Assembly: GCA_030833315.1 (NCBI GenBank) | Contig: JAURHM010000021.1 | Coordinates: 1 to 48,790, forward strand | Length of the DNA stretch: 48,790 nucleotides | From: Burkholderiales bacterium | Lineage (GTDB): Bacteria; Pseudomonadota; Gammaproteobacteria; Burkholderiales; SG8-41 | Reading direction: 5' to 3' | Shown here: one piece after another, positions 1 to 8,240 of the stretch | Layout of the letters: every line of letters begins with the position of its first letter | Position numbering within the stretch: the first letter of the stretch is position 1 | Notes under the pieces: generated by a model | Database searches by the model: none | Told to the model about the DNA's origin: nothing | What the model saw: the letters and a program-made list of their open reading frames with translations, nothing else | Position numbers and translations under genes: made by a program

Positions 1-23
1 GCGCAGGCCCATGGAGGTTTCCG

Positions 24-2561
24 ATGGTTGTGCTGTTCACGATGCTCGCTGCGTTGGCGGTGTGCTGGTTCCTCGCCTATCACCGTCTGCCGGCGCTGGT
101 CTGGATCGTGGTGTTTGCGATCCTGATCACGGCCTGCGCGAATTTCGGCTGGTGGCCCCCCGGACTGGTCCGGTTCGCGTTCTTCGCACTGGTTGTGGCA
201 GCCATCGTCACTGTACCTTCGCCGCTGCGCCGGAGGCTGGTCGGCACACCGATGCTTGCCGTATTCCGCCGCATTCTGCCGCAGGTCTCGCAGACCGAAC
301 GCGAGGCGCTGGAGGCGGGCACCGTGTGGTGGGACGGCGAGCTGTTCAGCGGCAGCCCTGACTGGAACAAGCTGCTGGCTTATCCCAAGCCGCGCCTGAG
401 CGCCGCCGAGCAAGCCTTTATCGACGGCCCGCTACGCGAGTTGTGCGAAATGCTCAGCGACTGGGAGATCACCCATGAAATGACCGATATGCCGCCGCCG
501 GTCTGGCAGTTCATCAAGGACCACGGTTTTCTCGGCATGATCATTCCGCGTGAATACGGCGGACTGGGCTTTTCGGCGCTGGCGCATTCGCAGGTGGTGT
601 TGCAGCTGACCACGCGCAGCGGCACCGCCGCGGTGTCGGTGATGGTGCCCAACTCGCTGGGGCCGGCCGAACTGCTGCTGCATTACGGCACAAAAGAACA
701 GAAAGACTATTACCTGCCGCGGCTGGCCAAGGGGCTGGAGATGCCTTGCTTTGCATTGACCAGTCCGGAAGCCGGTTCCGATGCCGGCGGCATTCCCGAC
801 TTCGGTGTGGTCTGCAAAGGTGAGTGGCAAGGCAAAAGCGATGTGCTGGGCATTCGCCTGACCTGGGAGAAGCGCTACATCACGCTGGGTCCGGTAGCCA
901 CATTGCTTGGATTAGCCTTCCGTCTGTATGACCCGGATCATCTGCTCACTAACGGAGAAAATGGGCAGGACGACCTCGGTATCACGCTGGCACTGGTGCC
1001 GACCGACACGCCTGGCGTGCATATCGGCCGCCGCCATCGCGCGATGACTTCGACCTTCATGAACGGCCCCAACTGGGGCAAGGATGTGTTCGTGCCGATG
1101 GATTGCATCATCGGCGGCATCGAGCAGGCCGGGCAGGGCTGGACCATGCTGATGAACTGCCTCGCGGCAGGACGTTCGATTTCACTGCCGGCCAACGGCG
1201 TCGGCATTTCCAAACTGGCGGCGCTGACCACCGGCGCCTACGGTCGCGTGCGCCGGCAGTTCAAGCTGTCAATCGGCCGCTTTGAAGGGGTGGAGGAAGC
1301 GATGGCGCGCATCGCCGGCAATCTGTATGTAATGGATGCGGCGAGGGTGATGACGGCGGGCGCCATTGACCTTGGAGAAAAGCCGTCGGTGGTGTCGGCG
1401 ATCGTCAAATATCACCTGACTGAACGCAGTCGTCAGGTTATCAATGATGCGATGGATGTTCATGGCGGCAAGGGCATCTGCATGGGGCCGAGCAACTACC
1501 TCGCCAGTGCTTACATACAGACGCCGATTGCGATCACCGTCGAGGGCGCCAACATTCTGACGCGTACCATGATCATCTTCGGCCAGGGCGCGATCCGCGG
1601 TCATCCCTGGGTGCTGAAGGAAATCGAAGCCACGCGAGAGACCGATCTGGGCAAGGCGGTGCGTGCGCTCGATCAGGCCTTCTTCGGTCACATCTCCTTC
1701 ACGCTGTCCAACGTTGCACGGGTGTTGTGGATGGGGTTGACCGGCGGGCGATTGACCGCCGTGCCCGGCGCGCCGGAACTGCGCCACTATTATCAGCAGT
1801 TGACCCGGCTCTCCAGCGCCTTTGCGTTGACTGCGGATGTGGCGATGTTTCTCTGCGGCAGCACGCTGAAACGCCGGGAACGCCTGTCGGCGCGCCTCGG
1901 TGATGTGCTGAGCCAGTTGTATCTGGCGTCGACCGTGCTGAAGCGTTACGAGGATGATGGCCGTCCCGCTGAAGACCTGCCGCTGGTGCGCTGGGGCCTG
2001 CTCGATTGCCTGAACCGCATCGAGGAATCGTTTTATTCGATTTTTGAGAACCTGCCCTGGCCGGTCGCCGCCTGGCTGCTGCGCGTGCTGACTTTCCCGG
2101 TGGTGATGCCTTATGGCCGCGAGTTTGCACCGCCGCGCGATCCGCTGGGCCATGATGTCGTGCGCCTGATGATGACGCCGGGGCCGTCGCGCAATCGCCT
2201 AACGCGCGGCGTATTTATTTCCAGCGACGAAAACGACGCCTTGCGCACGCTGGAGTCGGCGTTGGCGGCGGCGATTGCCGCAGAACCGGTCGAATCCAAG
2301 CTGCGTGCCGCGCAGCAGGCCGGCCGTATCGCGGGCCGTTATGCCGATCAGATCGCGGCTGAAGGCTTCAGGTACGGCGTGATCACGCAGGAGGAATCCG
2401 ATCTGCTGCAGTGTGCCGCCGAACTGCGTCGCAAGGCGATCATGGTGGATGATTTCCCCAAGGATTTTGGCCGCTCCGAGCTGTACCAGACCACGCAGGC
2501 GGTGACCTTCGAGGCGCTGGCGCGCAAAGGGGTAGCAGAAAACCTGAGCCGCCATGAGTGA
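24..2561 (+). CDS. fadE: FadE-type acyl-CoA dehydrogenase
   Basis: Catalyses the first, FAD-dependent step of beta-oxidation (acyl-CoA to trans-2-enoyl-CoA), probably at the inner membrane. The 845-residue protein has the FadE layout (E. coli FadE is about 814 aa): two hydrophobic N-terminal segments (roughly residues 1-20 and 28-65), a central acyl-CoA dehydrogenase fold, and a long C-terminal extension typical of FadE. Family-typical stretches are LTSPEAGSDAGG in the middle domain and VEGANILTRTMIIFGQGAIR near residue 520. The start at 24 is supported by GGAGG at 13-17, six bases upstream. Its stop overlaps the start of a decayed dehydrogenase gene (2554) by 8 bp, so the two were once translationally coupled. 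The electron acceptor chain is probably ETF and the ETF-ubiquinone oxidoreductase encoded at 11-12.7 kb. Promoter lies outside the window. Confidence 0.95.
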   Translation: MVVLFTMLAALAVCWFLAYHRLPALVWIVVFAILITACANFGWWPPGLVRFAFFALVVAAIVTVPSPLRRRLVGTPMLAVFRRILPQVSQTEREALEAGTVWWDGELFSGSPDWNKLLAYPKPRLSAAEQAFIDGPLRELCEMLSDWEITHEMTDMPPPVWQFIKDHGFLGMIIPREYGGLGFSALAHSQVVLQLTTRSGTAAVSVMVPNSLGPAELLLHYGTKEQKDYYLPRLAKGLEMPCFALTSPEAGSDAGGIPDFGVVCKGEWQGKSDVLGIRLTWEKRYITLGPVATLLGLAFRLYDPDHLLTNGENGQDDLGITLALVPTDTPGVHIGRRHRAMTSTFMNGPNWGKDVFVPMDCIIGGIEQAGQGWTMLMNCLAAGRSISLPANGVGISKLAALTTGAYGRVRRQFKLSIGRFEGVEEAMARIAGNLYVMDAARVMTAGAIDLGEKPSVVSAIVKYHLTERSRQVINDAMDVHGGKGICMGPSNYLASAYIQTPIAITVEGANILTRTMIIFGQGAIRGHPWVLKEIEATRETDLGKAVRALDQAFFGHISFTLSNVARVLWMGLTGGRLTAVPGAPELRHYYQQLTRLSSAFALTADVAMFLCGSTLKRRERLSARLGDVLSQLYLASTVLKRYEDDGRPAEDLPLVRWGLLDCLNRIEESFYSIFENLPWPVAAWLLRVLTFPVVMPYGREFAPPRDPLGHDVVRLMMTPGPSRNRLTRGVFISSDENDALRTLESALAAAIAAEPVESKLRAAQQAGRIAGRYADQIAAEGFRYGVITQEESDLLQCAAELRRKAIMVDDFPKDFGRSELYQTTQAVTFEALARKGVAENLSRHE

Positions 2562-3157
2562 TCTGCGCGGCAAAACCGTATCATCACCGGCGCCAGCCGC
2601 GGCATCGGCCGCGCCATCCAGCTCACCGGGACGGCGGAAACGGCAGCCAAACGTTTCGATCTGATGTTCGGGGTCAACGTACGAAGTACTTTTCTGTGTT
2701 CGCAGGCCTGTTTGCCTTTCCTGGCGAAGGTGGCCAATCCGCATATTCTCAATCTCGCGCCGCGGCTGAACATGAAGACGCAGTGGTTCCAGGGGCATGT
2801 CACCCACACCATGGCAAATATGGCACGGGTATGTGTACGCTGGGAATGTCCGGCGAGTTTCGCTCGCAGGGCATCTCGGTGAATTCTATGTGGCCGCGCA
2901 CTACGATTGCGACGGCGGCTATTGAAGTCAATTTCCAAGTGGCGATCATGAAGGCCAGCCGCAAACCCGCTATCATGGCCGACGCCGCGCACGCGGTTTT
3001 CCGGCGCGGCAGCCGCAGCGCCACCGGCCATTTCTAAATCGACGAAGCCGTGCTGCCGGAGGAGGGGGGGCACCGTCTTCGATGCCTATGCCGTCAGGCC
3101 GGACGGGCCGCTTCAACAGGACTTCTTTATCGACTTATTGCCCGGCCGCTGGAGTAG
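2554..3157 (+). pseudogene. Decayed HSDL2-like short-chain dehydrogenase
   Basis: Not translatable as one protein, but reading across frames recovers an HSDL2-type SDR: MSDLRGKTV, then (shifted near 2582) ITGASRGIGRAI, KRFDLMFGVNVRSTFLCSQA and HILNLAPRLN; then (shifted near 2818) LGMSGEFRSQGISVNSMWP and ADAAHAVFRRG; a TAA at 3035-3037; and, after a shift in the G-run at 3061-3070, FDAYAVRPDGPLQQDFFID. The match to the HSDL2 family is from memory of the family sequence. Besides these four lesions there is an internal deletion: RAI is joined almost directly to the segment before KRFDLM (junction near 2612-2620), removing roughly 70-75 residues that include the NNA region. The start overlaps the fadE stop by 8 bp. 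Members of this family are NAD(P)-dependent oxidoreductases often found with fatty-acid genes. Certainly non-functional as written. Confidence 0.9.
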
Positions 3158-3161
3158 AAAT

Positions 3162-4988
3162 GTGAATAAAAACGTTAATAAAAACAAAGATTTATCGCAT
3201 GTCATTCCGATGGCTGCCGCCGTGACGGTAGATGGCCTGTTCGATGAACGGGTGAAACGCACGCCGGATCTGGTGGCCTACAAGGCCTATAACGACCAGC
3301 ATCGCAACTGGCGGGATTACAGCTGGGCGCAGATCGACCGTCAGGTCGCGCGCTGGCAGGCGGCGCTGGAACGTGACGGCCTGCAACCCGGTGAACGTGT
3401 CGCGGTGATGCTGCGCAATTCGCCGGAGTGGGTGATGTTCGATCAGGCCGCCCTGGGCCTGGGCCTGGTGGTGGTGCCGCTATATCCCCAGGACCGCGCC
3501 GACAACGTCGCCTACATCCTCAACAACGCCGGCTGCAAGGTGCTGCTGCTCGAAGGTGATGAGCAGTGGCAGTCGCTGCGCGATGTTGCAGTTGATTTGC
3601 GCGGAGTGCTGCGCTTTCTGTCGGTGAACGCGCTGCAGTCTTCGCCCGGTGATGAACGTTTCAAATGGATCGGCGAATGGTTGCCGGCGGACGGCGGAAA
3701 GACGCGGCATGTCGCGCGCCCCGGTAACACGCTGGCGACCATTGTTTACACCTCGGGTACCACCGGCCAGCCCAAGGGTGTGATGCTGTCGCATGACAAC
3801 ATCCTGTCCAACACCGCCGCCTGTCTGCAGGTGCTTGCCACAGGCCATGACGATATCTTCATGTCCTTCCTGCCGCTGTCACATACCTTTGAACGCACCT
3901 GCGGTTATTACCTGACGATGATGGCAGGTTCGACGACGGCTTATGCGCGCTCGATCCCGCAGCTTGCCGAAGACCTGCAGACCATCCGGCCGACGATGCT
4001 GATTTCGGTGCCGCGCATTTATGAGCGCATCTGGGGTGCGATCTGCGCCAAGCTCGAGGAAGGTTCGCCACTGCGCAAAAAACTGTTCCTGTTCGCCGCG
4101 GAAACCGGATTTGCCCTCTTCGAGCATGCGCAGGGTCGCGCGCCCTGGCAGCCGTCCTTCCTGTTGTGGCCGCTGCTTAAAAAACTGGTTGCCGACAAGG
4201 TACTGGCACGTCTGGGTGGCCGCCTGCGTTATGCGCTGTCCGGCGGCGCGGCGTTGCCGCCTGGCATCTCCCGGGTGTTCATCGGCCTCGGTCTGCCCAT
4301 CTTGCAGGGTTACGGCCTGACAGAAACCAGTCCTGTGGCCTGCGCCAATCCGCCGTGGAGCAATATACCCTCATCGGTCGGCCTGCCGTTGCCCGGCGTC
4401 GAAGTCAAACTTGGTGACAAGAATGCGGTGCTGATCCGCGGTCCCAACGTGATGATGGGCTACTGGAACAACGAGGAAGCGACGCGGTCGATGATCCAGT
4501 CCGATGGCTGGCTCAACTCCGGCGACACCGGCCGCATCGGCGAGCAGGGCCATGTCTTTATTACCGGGCGTCTGAAGGAAATCATCGTGCTGTCGAATGG
4601 CGAAAAAGTGCCGCCCTCCGACATGGAGGCTGCGATCATGCGCGATCCGCTGTTTGAGCAGGTCATCCTGCTCGGCGAAGGCAAGCCTTATCTGACGGTG
4701 ATGGCAGTGCTCAATACCGACCATTGGCGCAAGCTGGCATCGCAAGCCGGCATCGATTCGCTCAATGAAAACCTGCTGCGCGGGGAACATGCCGAGCAAC
4801 TGATCCTGCGGCATGTGGCGGCGCAGATCACCGATTTCCCGGGTTATGCCCAAGTACGCCGGATCACCGCGACGCTGGAGCCGTGGACTGTCGAAAACGG
4901 CTTGCTGACGCCGACGATGAAGTTGCGTCGCGCCAAGGTGCTGGAGAAATTCAACGCCGAAATCGACCGGATGTATGCCGGTCATTAA
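3162..4988 (+). CDS. Long-chain acyl-CoA synthetase (FadD15-like AMP-dependent ligase)
   Basis: Activates fatty acids to acyl-CoA through an acyl-adenylate. The 608-residue protein shows the adenylate-forming motifs in order: P-loop-like YTSGTTGQPKGVMLSH, YGLTETSP, and the GDTGRIGEQGHVFITGRLKE hinge followed by LSNGEKVPPSDME. It resembles the long bacterial FadD15/FAA1-type ligases. I chose GTG at 3162 because GGAG at 3151-3154 sits seven bases upstream; the frame is open further up only because it runs back into the decayed dehydrogenase. ATG at 3210 is an alternative. The first dozen residues (MNKNVNKNKD) come from an unusually AT-rich, repetitive stretch (3162-3198) unlike the rest of the gene. 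Downstream lies the thioesterase remnant. Substrate chain length is inferred from neighbours. Confidence 0.9.
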   Translation: MNKNVNKNKDLSHVIPMAAAVTVDGLFDERVKRTPDLVAYKAYNDQHRNWRDYSWAQIDRQVARWQAALERDGLQPGERVAVMLRNSPEWVMFDQAALGLGLVVVPLYPQDRADNVAYILNNAGCKVLLLEGDEQWQSLRDVAVDLRGVLRFLSVNALQSSPGDERFKWIGEWLPADGGKTRHVARPGNTLATIVYTSGTTGQPKGVMLSHDNILSNTAACLQVLATGHDDIFMSFLPLSHTFERTCGYYLTMMAGSTTAYARSIPQLAEDLQTIRPTMLISVPRIYERIWGAICAKLEEGSPLRKKLFLFAAETGFALFEHAQGRAPWQPSFLLWPLLKKLVADKVLARLGGRLRYALSGGAALPPGISRVFIGLGLPILQGYGLTETSPVACANPPWSNIPSSVGLPLPGVEVKLGDKNAVLIRGPNVMMGYWNNEEATRSMIQSDGWLNSGDTGRIGEQGHVFITGRLKEIIVLSNGEKVPPSDMEAAIMRDPLFEQVILLGEGKPYLTVMAVLNTDHWRKLASQAGIDSLNENLLRGEHAEQLILRHVAAQITDFPGYAQVRRITATLEPWTVENGLLTPTMKLRRAKVLEKFNAEIDRMYAGH

Positions 4989-5008
4989 GCAAGGGGCATA
5001 AAAATACG

Positions 5009-5222
5009 ATGAACACCGAGACGATTAGCTTGCCCGAAGGCAGGGAACCCACGTTACGGGTCATACCGATGCCTTCCGATGCCAGCCACACCGGCGACAT
5101 CTTCGGCGGCTGGATGATGTTCCAGGTGGATCTGGCGGGGAGTTTGCTCGCGGTGCGGCTGGCCAAAGGGCGGGTGGCGACGGCGCAGTGAATTCCTTTA
5201 TCTTCAAGCATCCTTCACGTTT
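5009..5222 (+). pseudogene. YciA-type acyl-CoA thioesterase remnant
   Basis: Begins at ATG 5009, 20 bases after the ligase stop, and encodes a good N-terminus of a hotdog-fold acyl-CoA thioesterase: MPSDASHTGDIFGGWMMFQVD, including the GDIFGGW motif of the YciA family, then LAKGRVATAQ and a stop at 5189-5191. In the next frame the protein continues as VNSFIFKHP (from 5188), which is where the family has a similar stretch after its GRV-T-V motif, so the stop is a frameshift. Homology ends near 5215-5222, after about 70 of the usual ~130 residues, where the reading matches a different family (FadL). The C-terminal half is deleted. Non-functional. Confidence 0.85.
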
Positions 5223-5640
5223 CTTTTTGGTTTCACTGCCAACGGTTCGACGGTTCCCGGTGTTCTCGGTACGGGTAACGGCGGTGATGGCGGCGATCTG
5301 GCATTCATTACCAATACTTTTTTACAAAATGGATATCGGCCCGCAATTGTGTTTTGGTTTTGCGGTGAATGTAACCTTCGATCTCAGTGCGGAATTCTCT
5401 CCCTGTCTGGCAGGGCCAGACAGTCGCGCTCGATTCTTCAATCAAGTCCATCAACCTTAATCCTTCGCTGGGCTACAAAATCAACGATACGCTGTTGATC
5501 GCGCTGCTCGACTACCGGACCAGCACAGCACCTGACTGGCCTTCGTCGTTCAGTACAAGATGAAACAGTCCGGAACTCTGGATGTCGGTTACGCCCACGA
5601 GTTCGTCAAGGACGCGACAATCAATAATGCCGCCGCTGCG
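5223..5640 (+). pseudogene. FadL/TodX-type outer-membrane fatty-acid transporter remnant
   Basis: Fragments in three frames, in correct order, resemble the OMPP1/FadL/TodX family: FTANGSTVPG and GNGGDGGDLAFITNT (5232-5318), then, shifted in the T-run at 5316-5323, DIGPQLCFGFAVNVTFDLS (from about 5332), then IKSINLNPSLGYKINDTLLI (about 5436-5495), and finally TLDVGYAHEFVKDATINN (about 5571-5625), which resembles the C-terminal strands of FadL proteins. The N-terminus with signal peptide is absent, and large parts between the last two fragments are missing. FadL proteins import long-chain fatty acids across the outer membrane, which fits the location between acyl-CoA ligase and beta-oxidation genes. 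The assignment is from remembered family motifs. The 5' end fuses to the thioesterase remnant without a boundary, implying a deletion spanning the gene junction. Confidence 0.75.
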
Positions 5641-5702
5641 GGCCGCCCTTTTTTGCGCCTTGCCGCCTATGTTGCAGTGCGTGGGGCCGGCGGCACGCGT
5701 GC

Positions 5703-5708
5703 TAAAAT
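5703..5708 (+). promoter_or_regulatory. Candidate extended -10 promoter for the hydroxyacyl-CoA dehydrogenase gene
   Basis: TGCTAAAAT places an extended -10 (TG-N-TAAAAT) 28 bases before the ATG at 5736. No convincing -35 hexamer lies at 16-18 bases upstream, which extended -10 promoters tolerate. Placement just after a dead gene argues that the downstream genes need their own promoter. Confidence 0.35.
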
Positions 5709-5735
5709 CAACGCACGCATCAAGGAGCCCAATCC

Positions 5736-8225
5736 ATGTCCCAATCCCCACTCGTGGTGCGCAAGGTCGCCGTTCTCGGCGCCGGCGTCATGGGCGCGCA
5801 GATTGCCGCCCACCTGATCAATGCGCGCGTCCCGGTCATGCTCTTCGAGCTGGCGGCGAAGCAAGGCGACCCCAACGGCAATGTGCTCAAGGCTATCGCC
5901 AACCTCAAAAAGCTCGAGCCTTCGCCACTGGCCACCAAAGACGTAGCGGACCTGATCGAACCCGCGAATTACGACCAGCATCTTGAAGCTCTGGGTGACT
6001 GCGACATCGTCATCGAGGCGATATCCGAGCGCATGGACTGGAAGGCCGACCTCTATCGCAAGGTCGCACCGTTCCTTGGCGAACACACGATATTCGCCAG
6101 CAATACCTCGGGCCTGTCGATCAACCGTCTGGCGGCGTCCTTCCCCGAGCAGCGGCGTCCGCGATTCTGCGGTGTGCACTTTTTCAATCCGCCGCGTTAC
6201 ATGCATCTGGTCGAACTCATCGCCTGCGACGGCACCGCCCCTGGCATTCTGGATGAACTGGAGCGTTTTCTCGTCACCACGCTGGGCAAAGGCGTAGTGC
6301 GTGCCAAGGACACGCCGAACTTTATCGCCAATCGCGTCGGCGTGTTTTCGATGCTGGCAACCATCCACCATGCCGAACGCCTGGGGCTGGGTTTTGATAC
6401 CGTCGATGCGTTGACCGGCTCGCTGATCGGACGCCCGCGCAGCGCGACCTTCCGTACCGCCGATGTGGTCGGCCTCGACACCTTCGCCCATGTCGTGCAC
6501 ACCATGCGCGACACCCTGCCGGAAGATCCCTGGCACAAATACTATGGCGTACCGGCCTGGCTACAGGGACTGATAGATCAGGGCGCGCTGGGGCAGAAAT
6601 CACGCAAGGGTGTTTACCAGAAGGTTGGCCGCGACATTCATGTGCTGGATTTGAATTCTGGTGCCTACCGCAATGCTGACGGCAAGGCCGATGACGCGGT
6701 AGTCGAGATTCTAAAAAATAAAAACGTCGCCGAACGTTTCGCACAGCTGCATGCCTCGACGCATCCGCAGGCCCAGTTCATCTGGTCGATTTTTCGCGAC
6801 AGCTTCCATTACTGCGCGCTGCATCTGGCGTCAATTGCCCACAACGCGCGTGACCTCGATTTCGCGATTCGCTGGGGTTTCGGCTGGGACACCGGCCCCT
6901 TTGAGATCTGGCAGTCGGCGGGCTGGCGTCAGATCACCGACTGGATTGTGGAAGATATCGCCGCCGGGCATACCATGGTCAATGCGCCGCTTCCGGCCTG
7001 GGTGCTCAATCCCTCGCGCGCTGGCGTGCACCGCCCCGACGGTTCCTTTGCGCCGGTACCTGATGCCTACCAGCCGCGTTCGGCGCTGCCGGTATACCGC
7101 CGCCAGCCTTTCCCTGACAAGCTGGTGGGGGAGGAGCGGCGTTACGGTTCGACCATTTTCGAAACCAACGGCATACGCTGCTGGCACACCGGCGACGACA
7201 TCGCCATTGTCAGTTTCAAAAGCCGCATGCACACCATCGGCGATGAGGTGCTGGAAGGCGTGCAACAGGCGATCGCCGAAACCGAGCGCAATTACGCCGG
7301 CCTTGTAATCTGGCAGACCGAAGCACCGTTTTCGGTTGGCGCCAATCTGAAAAAGACGCCGGCAGGCGGTGGCGAAAAGCGCGCGGCGCCCTCGGCGCTG
7401 GGCAAGCTTTTCAAGAACGTCAGACGCGAGGCTGAATCGCTGGCGCTGAAGGCGGCGCGGCACATCGGCGTTGCCGACCAGCTGATGGCCGAAAAACTCG
7501 CCGAAGTCGAGCATCTGGTCGAGCAGTTCCAGGTGACAACGCAGATGCTCAAGTACTCGATGGTGCCGACAGTGGCCGCTGTGGATGGTCTGGCTTTGGG
7601 CGGCGGTTGCGAATTCATCATGCATTGCGACCGTGCGGTGGCGACGCTGGAAAGTTATATCGGGCTGGTGGAAGTCGGCGTCGGCCTGCTGCCCGCGGGC
7701 GGCGGCTGTAAGGAATTTGCGATGCGCGCTGCGGCGGAAGCCAAGGGCGGCGACATCTCGCCATTTCTGCAGAAATACTTCAAGGCAGTGGCAATGGCCG
7801 AAGTCAGCCGCAGCGCCGAACATGCGCGCGAGATCGGTTATCTGCGGCCGACTGACCGCGTGGTGATGAATCGTTTTGAGTTGTTGGAAATCGCCAAATC
7901 CGAAGCGCGCGCGATGGCGGCTGCCGGTTACCGGCCGCCGATGCGCGCCAAAGCGATTCCAGTGCTGGGTCGCAGCGGCATCGCGACCATCCGTGCCTTT
8001 GTCGAGAATATGTATGCCGGCGGTTATATCTCCGAACACGATCGCCTGATCGCCGGTAAGGTCGCCACTATTATGTGCGGCGGCGATGTCGAAGCCGGCA
8101 GCCTGGTTGATGAACAATGGCTGCTCGATCTCGAGTTGCAGCATTTCATGGAACTGATGGCGACCGAGAAAACGCAAGCGCGCATTGAGCACATGCTCAA
8201 GAACGGTAAACCCCTAAGGAATTGA
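5736..8225 (+). CDS. Bifunctional 3-hydroxyacyl-CoA dehydrogenase / enoyl-CoA hydratase
   Basis: Carries out the hydration and NAD-dependent oxidation steps of beta-oxidation. The 829-residue protein begins with a Rossmann dehydrogenase domain (VAVLGAGVMGAQIAA, residues 10-24; substrate-binding segment FCGVHFFNPPRYMHLVE; C-terminal dehydrogenase domain to about 420) and ends with a crotonase fold (about 460-720) containing the oxyanion region ALGGGCEFIMHCD and the VEVGVGLLPAGGG segment. The order is dehydrogenase first, hydratase last, as in Bacillus FadN and many betaproteobacterial proteins, and the reverse of E. coli FadB. Start ATG 5736 follows AAGGAG at 5722-5727. fadA follows 15 bases after the stop; thiolase and this protein probably act as a pair, as the FadN-FadA genes do. 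Confidence 0.93.
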   Translation: MSQSPLVVRKVAVLGAGVMGAQIAAHLINARVPVMLFELAAKQGDPNGNVLKAIANLKKLEPSPLATKDVADLIEPANYDQHLEALGDCDIVIEAISERMDWKADLYRKVAPFLGEHTIFASNTSGLSINRLAASFPEQRRPRFCGVHFFNPPRYMHLVELIACDGTAPGILDELERFLVTTLGKGVVRAKDTPNFIANRVGVFSMLATIHHAERLGLGFDTVDALTGSLIGRPRSATFRTADVVGLDTFAHVVHTMRDTLPEDPWHKYYGVPAWLQGLIDQGALGQKSRKGVYQKVGRDIHVLDLNSGAYRNADGKADDAVVEILKNKNVAERFAQLHASTHPQAQFIWSIFRDSFHYCALHLASIAHNARDLDFAIRWGFGWDTGPFEIWQSAGWRQITDWIVEDIAAGHTMVNAPLPAWVLNPSRAGVHRPDGSFAPVPDAYQPRSALPVYRRQPFPDKLVGEERRYGSTIFETNGIRCWHTGDDIAIVSFKSRMHTIGDEVLEGVQQAIAETERNYAGLVIWQTEAPFSVGANLKKTPAGGGEKRAAPSALGKLFKNVRREAESLALKAARHIGVADQLMAEKLAEVEHLVEQFQVTTQMLKYSMVPTVAAVDGLALGGGCEFIMHCDRAVATLESYIGLVEVGVGLLPAGGGCKEFAMRAAAEAKGGDISPFLQKYFKAVAMAEVSRSAEHAREIGYLRPTDRVVMNRFELLEIAKSEARAMAAAGYRPPMRAKAIPVLGRSGIATIRAFVENMYAGGYISEHDRLIAGKVATIMCGGDVEAGSLVDEQWLLDLELQHFMELMATEKTQARIEHMLKNGKPLRN

Positions 8226-8240
8226 GATGAGGGAACTGAG

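Noticed and set aside
2558-3037. 159-codon frame as a real gene
   Set aside because: Its N-terminal half is out-of-frame sequence; only its C-terminal half resembles the HSDL2 family, so it is part of a pseudogene.
5188-5460. 90-codon frame as a small gene
   Set aside because: It joins a piece of thioesterase to a piece of FadL-type porin; no ribosome-binding site or domain of its own.
2554-5640. All lesions being sequencing errors
   Set aside because: Possible for the homopolymer shifts at 3061-3070 and 5316-5323, but not for the large internal losses, which remove whole protein segments.
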